From Portulaca oleracea (Eukaryota; Streptophyta; Magnoliopsida; Caryophyllales; Portulacaceae): a DNA stretch of 64,000 bases. Positions 55,873 through 64,000 of the stretch are shown here, in pieces. The stretch spans positions 13,434,754-13,498,753 of the forward strand of contig CM055892.1 of the NCBI GenBank assembly GCA_029582165.1. The letters are read 5' to 3'. The translations under genes were made by a program, and so were the position numbers. Every line of letters starts with the position of its first letter. The stretch's first letter is position 1. The notes under the pieces were generated by a model. That model saw nothing but the letters and a program-made list of their open reading frames with translations. It did not search any database and had not been told where the DNA came from.

Positions 55873-57017
55873 TGAAATAACCCGGGGGGGGGATGAATAG
55901 GGTTGTATAAAAATTCTGCACTTATAAACACAAGGATGTTAATAGCAACTTGGTAAACTGAATAATACTTCTTTATTTGATAAACTTGAGATATAAAGAA
56001 GGTTAAGGAGGTCACAAAACTCGGCAGTCTCCAGACAATGAAGTCCTTGACACTTCTTATAGAGGCAGAAGCTCGAATGTTGCTTCTGTAGAGAAACCTC
56101 ACCAAGGAGGTTGAAGAAGATCACAACTCATTAAAGAAAGAGACTCCCTCACTTTAGCTACGTTGTATTGAGGGCCTCACCAGAAACAAGTTTCTGATTA
56201 CACAACTCGCCACTAAACACTATAGCGGCTACACTTGGAATTTTCTCACTAAAATTCCTACACTTCGATTTTCTCTTGCTTGGAATGGATGATCTTCTAC
56301 AGAAGGAGAAGCAGAGCATTTTATATACGTTGATTTCCAACAACAACGACTTTGTCAGATTCCTCGTGTTGTTGATGCTTTCCATTTTGAGTCCGATTCT
56401 CTATCTTCAATCTTTTGGAAGTTTGAATCTTTTGAGCTTTGATTCGAAATTTGCATAACAATGTTTTATATTAGTACATGATAATTCAAAGAATATGTTG
56501 AGAGATATGATATGATATTTCGGATACTTCCCTGAAAATCTCTGCAATTATTTCTCTTTCAATCAAAATCCATTGCTTGCGTCTAAGGTCCTTAGGAGTG
56601 TCCTTATGGAGGGCGTTGCAATCTGCGCTTGTTTCTTCAATCTCCCCCTTTTTGTTTGAAAGACAAAAATTGCATATATGGCAGATAAAGACATAGCATA
56701 CACACAGAGATTCATAGTAAAGTATAGCATAGTAGCACACTGTGGTTAATACATGCCTTCAGATCATTCTCCCCCTTTTTGTCTTTTGGATAAAAGGAAA
56801 CAGGAGAGTACAGAGTCTTGCAGAAAAATGTTTGGCCTAAAAAGTTTGTTGAAAACCAAGTTCAAAGAAAAGATAGAGTTCAGTTTTGGGAGGGGCGATC
56901 AGGAGAGGGATCCTTGGGAGCAGGTTCGATGACAGGAGCAGTTGGAGGAGACCGTGGTTTGATGAGGGCCTCAGCTTGATGGACCAGGTCTTTAAGCACA
57001 ATGCAGATGCTGGAGCT
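55873..57017 (-). mobile_element. 3' end of a Sirevirus-type Copia element
   Basis: On the minus strand internal sequence (57017-56640) ends in AAAAAGGGGGAGAT, a Sirevirus-type purine tract, followed by an LTR of 767 bp (56639-55873) beginning TGAAGAAACA and ending GGGTTATTTCA. A second AAAAAGGGGGAGA lies near 56770, matching the repeated purine tracts of this lineage. Internal coding DNA is cut at 57018 by the Tat/Retand-type LTR. The 5' part of the element is not visible. Confidence 0.7.
56880..57017 (-). pseudogene. Pro-rich C-terminus of a Sirevirus ORF
   Basis: The minus-strand frame ends KPRSPPTAPVIEPAPKDPSP then DRPSQN and TGA (56880-56882), some 240 bp before the LTR. Pro-rich tails in this position fit the optional envelope-like or trailing ORF of Sireviruses, but the piece is too short to be sure. 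Confidence 0.35.
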
Positions 57018-58584
57018 TGTAGACACCGGAGTTTCTACCGGCATAATCCTGACTCAAAATCAGCAAATCATTTGGGCCAGATGATAAATGGGTCTTTGAG
57101 CCCAAAAGGTCAACAACTTGAGCCCAAGAAGTCAAAACAGGCCGCCTATATTCGTTAAAACCCCCCTGAGTTTTAATTTTCAGAAGGCAGCCCGCATAGA
57201 AGCAAGCCCAAAAGCGCGCCCCGGCCCAGAGAACTCAAAACCCGCCTAGGTTTTGAGAGGAATAGCAGAGCGTCGTTCTTTTGTGCCACGTCACCAATCC
57301 GTTGATGATCAATTTAAAACCCGCCTAGTTTTTAAGCGATCTGGCGCCAAAATCTGCATGCATGCATACAATCCCCTGATTTTTGCCCACATGTTTGACC
57401 TTGCGCTTGACCTCCCAAAACCCGCCTAGGTTTTGGTCCTCGGAGGGCTTGATTTGTGGGGTATGCTCCCTTTGGTTTCCCTCCAAATCTCTCACTCCCT
57501 CACCTATAAATACCCCTTCCATTTCACCCTCATTTCATCAACTATCATCAACAATTCTCACAAAACTACCACCATTATACTCAAGTTCTCCATATTCTAC
57601 TTCCCTCAATTCATCTGTAATCCTCTCACAATCACACTTATCATATCCATATTATCACCCATATACCACCCTTCTAAACCACTTGCATTATTTCATTCAA
57701 GCTCCAAGTCAAGGCCAAATCAAGGGATCAAATCCATCACCTCCACCACCTTTAAAGCAAGGTTTGATTTCATTATCCATTTTGTTGTAATTAATCATGT
57801 AATCCATTCTTTAATTCCTTTGTTTGTACATATTTTGTAAAAAGTAAACTTCATGTTTTAATCTTGCATGATTTGAATAATAACTTCGCGAAATTAACCA
57901 AACTTCTCCCCGCTCTCTTTCTTTTCAATGTTGATTTTAGTAGAGTCTGTTTTATAACAGGCGGATTCGAGAGTTCTTATAACTCTCGAATTCGTAACCT
58001 TACCCCCGAATCTAGAAATCAGGTTCGTAGACCAGAGTCTTTCATTTCTTATTTTATGGTTTGTCGATTTCCTTAAATCGGTTGGCGACTCTTTTAAGCT
58101 TTATAAATTCGTTTGATTATTTAAATACTCGTTTCTACATAAAATAATTATAAAAAATAATTTGGTTCATGTCCAATATTTATTCAAGGAGGGTCCCGAG
58201 AGAAATGGGCCAGAAAGTGATAAAACCTAGGCTGGTTTTATCACTTTCAACTCACTTTCTCTTTGGGCCGGGGAGACAAGTGGCCCAGCCCAGAATCTGC
58301 TAAAACCTAGGTGGGTTTTAGCATATTCTAGTGGCTCGCTTGTTTTTCTCTTGGGCCTGAAATTAATATTTGGGACGTGATTAAATTATTGTTAAATTAT
58401 TTTGTGCAATTTTGAATAAATTAAATAATAAAAACGGATTTGTAAATAAATAAAGTTTCATCACCCCGAAAATGAATTTCAAAAATAAAAACATCCTTAT
58501 TTAAGGATTAAGCAACCTTAGTCGGCTCCCGACCGTTTAAGTAGCGCATCACGGAAAGAGGGTTACTTTTTCCGGGGTCCTACA
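57018..58584 (+). mobile_element. Tat/Retand-type Gypsy 5' LTR
   Basis: A 1,567-bp LTR beginning TGTAGACACCGGAGTTTC and ending GGGGTCCTACA, followed after three bases by the primer site TGGTGACTCCACTGGGGAC (58588-58606). That site is typical of plant Tat-lineage (Ogre/Retand) elements. It contains six imperfect palindromes of AAAACCCGCCTAGGTTTT type, at about 57160, 57236, 57315, 57417, 58223 and 58303. It lies within the internal part of the Sirevirus. Confidence 0.8.
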
Positions 58585-58587
58585 GAT

Positions 58588-58606
58588 TGGTGACTCCACT
58601 GGGGAC
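58588..58606 (+). other. Primer binding site of the Tat/Retand-type element
   Basis: TGGTGACTCCACTGGGGAC, three bases past the LTR end. Confidence 0.8.
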
Positions 58607-59403
58607 TTAACCTTAAAAAGAGGGTAAAATTTGAAAAAATTGAGTTGATTTGAAAGTGTAAAAGAGAGAAGTTAATTTATTTCGCAATTTTATTATTCTT
58701 TTAGGCATCCTTTGCATACTAGGCCACTAATCGGGTCTTTTGACACGTTAGCACAAAGGCGACGGTTTAGATAATAACTAGAATTTTCCCTCGAGAGTGG
58801 GCGACCACTACTTGTGTGATGCATCCTACATCGCCAAGCATTTGGTCTCTCCTCTCCCCGTGTTATACTCAAAGTGCTTCCTTGAAGTTCTTTGAGCCAT
58901 ACCTCACACTCCTTACCAAAGGGTATGGAGCACCGGGGTGAGAACATGCGGTAGGCCATGTAAGCCAACCATAGAAATCCATGAATATAGACCCTTGGTT
59001 TAGGGTAACCATTCATGTTGTATGCTATGTGCTATGTGTTCCCCTTACCCTTTTCCTTTTTTTAAAGTATCGGTCCTAGTTTGGAGATTTTGTTCTAGTC
59101 CATATAAAATTCATTGTGTTGAGAAAATGATTATTTATTAAATGATATAATTAACTCAAAGGCATTATGGTTAGCTCAAGGGGAAGGGCCCATTTATGTT
59201 TGAAAGTTGATTATCTTAATTATTAAATAAAAATTGACTCACCTTTGATGATATTATATGCCTCTTTATGAAATTCTCTTAATAAAGGTCCAAAAAAAAA
59301 TTATTTAAAAAGTCCAACAAAGTAATGGATAGCGTCTTAGACTGCATAATAGTCACTAGGCTTGAGTAAATTACTTTATCGATCTAATTAATAAATCCAT
59401 CAT
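58607..59403 (+). other. Untranslated leader of the Tat/Retand-type element
   Basis: Sequence after the PBS without a credible frame, as expected for the long leader of this lineage. It is interrupted by the tandem array and the Athila-type insertion before any gag appears. Confidence 0.5.
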
Positions 59404-61037
59404 ATTTATGGCCGACCCGTTGTTAGGCCCAACCATATTGGAGTTGTCAATTAAGCCCATAAATTAATTATGACTTGCTTATTGTTGACTTTATCCAGTC
59501 CTTTACAATATCCATTTTCCTCGAGTATAAAAAAAAGAGAAGGTAAAAAAAAAAGTGGATTGTCAGTCTTGTTGAACATTATTCTTGTCCGCAGAATAGC
59601 CAATATGGTTTGAGCTGTCTGAGTTGTTGGGCCAAGTTACGGATTCTCCTTAAAACGGTCGGCTTGTGGATTGGGTCCATTCGAATTGAGAAACACTGAC
59701 TAAAGTCTGTCAACTCATGATCCGCTCGCTAGGTGTTTAGACCCAATTTTGTGTCTAAATAGCGCCTTAATTCTTAGGCTTTTGACTCGTTTCGTGTTTA
59801 ATTTCATGACTTTATTTATGGCCGACCCGTTGTTAGGCCCAACCATATTGGATTTGTCAATTAAGCCCATAAATTAATTATGACTTGCTTATTGTTGACT
59901 TTATCCAGTCCTTTACAATATTCATTTTCCTCGAGTATAAAAAAAAGAGAAGGTAAAAAAAAAGTGGATTGTCAGTCTTGTTGAACATTATTCTTGTCCG
60001 CAGAATAGCCAATATGGTTTGAGCTGTCTGAGTTGTTGGGCCAAGTTACGGATTCTCCTTAAAACGGTCGGCTTGTGGATTGGGTCCATCCGAATTGAGA
60101 AACACTGACTAAAGTCTGTCAACTCATGATCCGCTCGCTAGGTGTTTAGACACAATTTTGTGTCTAAATAGCGCCTTAATTCTTAGGCTTTTGACTCGTT
60201 TCGTGTTTAATTTCATGACTTTATTTATGGCCGACCCGTTGTTAGGCCCAACCATATTGGATTTGTCAATTAAGCCCATAAATTAATTATGACTTGCTTA
60301 TTGTTGACTTTATCCAGTCCTTTACAATATTCATTTTCCTCGAGTATAAAAAAAAGAGAAGGTAAAAAAAAAGTGGATTGTCAGTCTTGTTGAACATTAT
60401 TCTTGTCCACAGAATAGCCAATATGGTTTGAGCTGTCTGAGTTGTTGGGCCAAGTTACGGATTCTCCTTAAAACGGTCGGCTTGTGGTTTGGGTCCATCC
60501 GAATTGAGAAACACTGACTAAAGTCTGTCAACTCATGATCCGCTCGCTAGGTGTTTAGACCCAATTTTGTGTCTAAATAGCGCCTTAATTCTTAGGCTTT
60601 TGACTCGTTTCGTGTTTAATTTCATGACTTTATTTATGGCCGACCCGTTGTTAGGCCCAACCATATTGGATTTGTCAATTAAGCCCATAAATTAATTATG
60701 ACTTGCTTATTGTTGACTTTATCCAGTCCTTTACAATATTCATTTTCCTCGAGTATAAAAAAAAGAGAAGGTAAAAAAAAGTGGATTGTCAGTCTTGTTG
60801 AACATTATTCTTGTCCGCAGAATAGCCAATATGGTTTGAGCTGTCTGAGTTGTTGGGCCAAGTTACGGATTCTCCTTAAAACGGTCGGCTTGTGGATTGG
60901 GTCCATCCGAATTGAGAAACACTGACTAAAGTCTGTCAACTCATGATCCGCTCGCTAGGTGTTTAGACCCAATTTTGTGTCTAAATAGCGCCTTAATTCT
61001 TAGGCTTTTGACTCGTTCGCGTTTAATTTCATGACTT
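59404..61037. repeat. Tandem array, 4 x ~409 bp, spanning an LTR boundary
   Basis: Units start with ATTTATGGCCGACCCGTTGT at 59404, 59814, 60223 and 60632, spaced 410, 409 and 409 bp, and differ by only a few bases. Each unit has about 330 bp of flanking-type DNA followed by TGTTTAGACCCAATTTTGTG and the next ~60 bp of the Athila-type LTR start. The fourth unit runs directly into the full LTR. So the amplification happened after the Athila insertion, with breakpoints outside and inside the LTR. Confidence 0.93.
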
Positions 61038-62466
61038 TTAATACGTTTTTGGTTATTTTGTAGATTTTGGAGTTTTTACTCAACACGTAGCAAAAAGGGC
61101 CATTTTGCAGCTATTTTGGGAATCCCGAGATTCCTCGGGTCTTGACTGAGTCAAAGTCGAAGCAAAGTAGAAGTTTTCAGCCAGCCGAGGAGGACCGCAC
61201 CTACGGTCCTGAAGACCGCACCCGCGGTGGCTGCCATGACCTGGGCAGGGAGCTAGGTCCCCGAAGAGGACCGCACCTGCGGTCCAGGGAGATCGCACCT
61301 GCGGTCGAGCGAAGGAGAGCAGAAATCGCCTGTTTGCCTCGCAGGACCGCACCTACGGTCCTCTGTGGTCGCCTAGGCCGCACCTGCGGTATCTAGACCG
61401 CACCTGCGGTCTCTTACTTTCTGCGCGTATTGTCGGCTTGAAATTCTGCGTTTTGCTCAACTGTTTTCACTTGTATTTATACTCCTCTTTCACGATTTCT
61501 TGGGGGAGACTTTTAAGTTAGCTCCTAGTGTTAGACATTATTTTCCAGCCTTGTATTAATGGATTTTAGAGAGAGATTAGAGAGAGATTAATCTAGGGTT
61601 TTGGAGATTTTGAGTTGTTGTTGAAGATTAGGGGATTCAAACAATTGAGAGATTGTTGGACCATCTTTTTATTGCTCTTCCTTGTTCTTCTACAACATTT
61701 GATAAGTCTCTTCTTTCCTTAAATCTATTCTACTTTGTTAATTGCTTTAATTTCTTGATTATTGCTTACCTTGCTTTTCAATTGTTCTGCTTGTTTTTGG
61801 TTGTTTGATGTTAGAAATCATGCTTAGGGTTGGTTTTGTTGATGTTGTTAGCATAGTTGTGATGGGTAGTGGCTAGAACCCCAATGGGTTAGGGGGTAAT
61901 TAAGGGTGTGAATGGGTAATTAGGTATGGGTTAGCAATATTATTGAGTAATTAGTTGTGAAATCACTTTTCCCACTCCATTCCTTCCCTCAAGTGCGATG
62001 TATTTGGGTTAAAAAGCTCTCGAACACATCCAACAATTGTGTTCGAAGGTTGGAATTGGGATAATTAGAACTTTACTCATGAGAGTGAGTAGAGACTAAC
62101 TAGGGAATTCCGTTTCATTAAACCTCCGGGTCCGTGGTTGACTTTGGGGAAGTTAATCCGGACTATCCTTCAAAGAGGAAGCCCGGTGGGTATTTTCTAA
62201 TGGAATTGCCACTTGATTTTCTTCCTTCTTGCTCTCTTGTTGCGAAACCTATCCCCTTGTTCCCGTTTGCATCCCGAAAAGCTCCCGAAGCCAATTGTTT
62301 CACCTTGACTGACCTTAGATTTATTTGTTACTTTGTGACCTCCTCTTTCAACCCATTTCCTTACCTAGCGATCTTAACCCGACCGTAGACTGAGTTTCTT
62401 AGCCAAGGCTCCTAGCTCCTCGAGAGGAACGATATAAAAACCCGGGTACAAAAACCACGTTACACA
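60960..62466 (+). repeat. 5' LTR of the Athila-type element
   Basis: About 1.5 kb, beginning TGTTTAGACCC and ending near ACGTTACA(CA). The first ~80 bp are also present three more times in the tandem array upstream. A cluster of seven short palindromes lies at 61193-61411. The exact 3' edge is uncertain by a few bases. Confidence 0.75.
61193..61411. repeat. Seven palindromic GACCGCACCTGCGGTC motifs
   Basis: Seven copies of GACCGCA-CC-TGCGGTC or close variants lie in about 220 bp. Each can form a 7-bp hairpin with a CC spacer. The cluster is strikingly GC-rich in an AT-rich LTR. Possible roles are protein binding or RNA structure; I know no proven function. Confidence 0.9.
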
Positions 62467-62469
62467 AAA

Positions 62470-62487
62470 TGGCGCCGTTGCCGGGGA
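62470..62487 (+). other. Primer binding site (Asp-tRNA type)
   Basis: TGGCGCCGTTGCCGGGGA, three to five bases after the LTR end. This is the usual primer site of Athila and related Gypsy elements. Confidence 0.88.
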
Positions 62488-62614
62488 GCAAGCGCCCCTA
62501 GTTTAGTTTCTTGGTCTTGAGTTGTTTAAGATTGCTTTCATTTCCTCACTAGTTTGTTCCAATTCCCGATGAATTTGATGCTTCTTCATTTCTTGTAGGA
62601 GGATTCGAGTTCTG

Positions 62615-64000
62615 ATGGCGGAGGGCCAAGCAGGTTCACCCCGTACCCTTCTATCATATGCCGTTCCATCATTGGGTACGGGAGGCAACCCGATCACTCT
62701 ACCACCATTACCACCCGATGTCGTATTCGAGTTCAAACCGTAGTTACTTGAAGTCTTTTCAAGCAATCAGTTTTATGGAGACAAATCCGAGAGTCCTATT
62801 GCACACATCGAGAAATTTGAAGATCGGATTAGTTTCGTGCAAGTTCCCGGTTTATCTTTTGAATTTATGAAATTGAAGTTCTTTCCTCTAACTCTTACGG
62901 GGAAAGCGAAGACATGGCTTCAAACGTGTCCTCCTGGCACTTATTCTTCATGGGAGGTACTTAGAGGAGATTTCCTACATAGATTCTTCCCAGTGGATGA
63001 AACATATCGACTCCGGCAAGTTATTATGTCTTTCAAGAAAGAGCCCGGAGAAGATCTTTTTGAGGCTTGGGGGAGATTTAAAAGCCTTCAACGCCAATGT
63101 CCACATCACAATTTACCAGATTGGATGCTACTTCAACACTTTTATTATGGGCTTTATGATTCGTATAAAGAGTCTGTTGATCGTGCATCTGGAGGGATGT
63201 TCCTAAAGAAGACTGCGGAGGAAGCCAACATTTTTCTTCATGAGCTATCTCAGAATGTTCCTAGTTGGGGAGGCGGCCAAAATTCAGGAAATGGGGATCA
63301 TTCTTTAGAATACAACCCTACTATTAAGCTTCTAATGGCCACCGTCCTTGATTTGCAAAAGAAGATGGTGAAAGATGAGGTTTCCAACCAGTTGAACTTA
63401 ACCCGAGGTATGCAAACCTTTACATCCACTCCTATTCCTAATTTGCATAATTATGAATTGTGTTTTGCTCCACATCTTGAGCATCAATGTACGGAGTATC
63501 GTCAAGTAGAACATGTGAATGCCATCTATTCCAACCAGCTTTATTCCCATTCTTATGAGGATTATGATCCTAGTTATACCACGTTTGTCAACCCGGTGTT
63601 TAAACCTATTTATCAACCTTATGACCATCATGCATATTTTTAAGAAGAGTTCTCAAATCAACCCACCCCACAATCTCAATTTTCTCAACCATCCCAAGAT
63701 TCTATGATTGAAAAATTGTTGCAACAAATTGTAGCTAATCAAGAAAGTGAGGAGGCTCGTCTTAGAGACCTTGAAACCCAAATGACCCAAGTTGCTCAAG
63801 TATACTTTTCTCAACCCATTTAACCTCAACCTATCCAAGGGGAACAAGTTGAAGCTATTACCCTAAGGAGTGGAAGAAAAATTTAAGAGCCTATGGTAGT
63901 GGGGGAGAATGATGAAGAGGAGAGACCTTTGAGAGAGAATGAGGGAGTTATGGTGGATAGTACTGAAGAGGAGAACTTAGGAGTTGAGCGAGCCCTAGTT
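62615..64000 (+). pseudogene. Athila-type gag (four in-frame stops)
   Basis: From ATG 62615 one frame carries the whole Gag. After a Pro-rich N-terminus TAG (62741-62743) interrupts it before the capsid region, which contains IAHIEKFEDRISFVQVPG, the FFPLTLTGKAKTWL motif and LRGDFLHRFFPVDETYRLRQ, typical of the Retrotrans_gag domain. More stops lie at 63641-63643, 63821-63823 and 63884-63886 (all TAA), all in the same frame. Between them QSQFSQPSQ-type linker and ITLRSGRKI, the hallmark of the Gag-protease junction in this lineage, are readable. No frameshift is needed; the copy is inactivated by point mutations only. Confidence 0.82.

Larger units (their letters stand above)
60960..64000 (+). 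mobile_element. Athila-type Gypsy element, 5' part
   Basis: An LTR (60960 to about 62466) is followed by the primer site TGGCGCCGTTGCCGGGGA (62470-62487, Asp-tRNA type, usual in Athila). An untranslated leader and a gag frame interrupted by four stops follow. The element runs off the right edge, so pol and the 3' LTR are not visible. Confidence 0.85.

Noticed and set aside
57383..57840. Two overlapping 135-codon frames
   Set aside because: They lie in the C/T-rich part of the Tat/Retand-type LTR and have no recognisable domain.
59521..60925. Repeated short open frame in each 409-bp unit
   Set aside because: The same frame recurs because the unit is repeated; it lacks any domain and differs in start between units.
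61080..61396. Open frames on both strands
   Set aside because: Produced by the GC-rich palindrome cluster of the Athila LTR.

Overview
The window looks like repeat-rich nuclear DNA of a flowering plant, probably a eudicot. The reasons are AT-rich intergenic sequence, a spliced plant-type gene with GT-AG introns, and plant TE lineages: Copia including a Sirevirus, Athila- and Tat/Retand-type Gypsy, CACTA, MULE, hAT, Stowaway MITEs and an L1-type LINE relic. I cannot name the species.

Only one host gene is unambiguous: a seven-exon type I inositol polyphosphate 5-phosphatase on the + strand (10610-12991), open across all splice junctions for 491 codons. A small two-exon reading frame of unknown function lies convergent to it at 13529-13980 (-). 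Two other short open segments with splice-like borders (17421-17546 and 17968-18083, both -) are weak candidates. Almost everything else is mobile DNA.

Layout. 1-2164: internally deleted Copia element (-). 3.4-9.8 kb: duplicated foldback elements, a hAT with an 8-bp TSD, MITEs. 10.6-13.0 kb: the phosphatase gene. 14.3-16.8 kb: two solo LTRs, each with a perfect 5-bp TSD. 18.1-23.0 kb: two MULE-type elements, one with a transposase/FAR1-like tail, the other with a perfect 9-bp TSD and a GRF zinc-finger reading frame. 24.5-26.3 kb: a Copia LTR and a LINE RNase H relic. 26.9-36.3 kb: MITEs, small MULEs and a 79-bp near-perfect hairpin in very AT-rich DNA. 37.9-40.2 kb: a CACTA element with a 3-bp TSD. 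41.8-50.9 kb: a Gypsy solo LTR (TSD AAAGA) split by a hAT (TSD GCTTGAAA) and a young Copia element (TSD TTTAT). 51.1-53.1 kb: a short LTR element (TSD CTCCT). 55.9-64.0 kb: Sirevirus end, Tat/Retand-type LTR, a four-unit 409-bp tandem array, and the 5' part of an Athila-type element.

The most unusual content is cellular gene capture by two LTR elements. The Copia at 45114-50282 has lost its integrase core and carries instead the N-terminal part of a plant RsgA/YjeQ GTPase gene, in antisense. Its two LTRs differ at only 2 of 475 positions, so the chimera moved recently, presumably with enzymes supplied in trans. The short element at 51109-53050 carries, again in antisense, the C-terminal lid region of an Hsp70/BiP gene. 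A third unusual structure is the tandem array at 59404-61037, whose repeat unit spans the junction between flanking DNA and the first ~80 bp of the Athila LTR.
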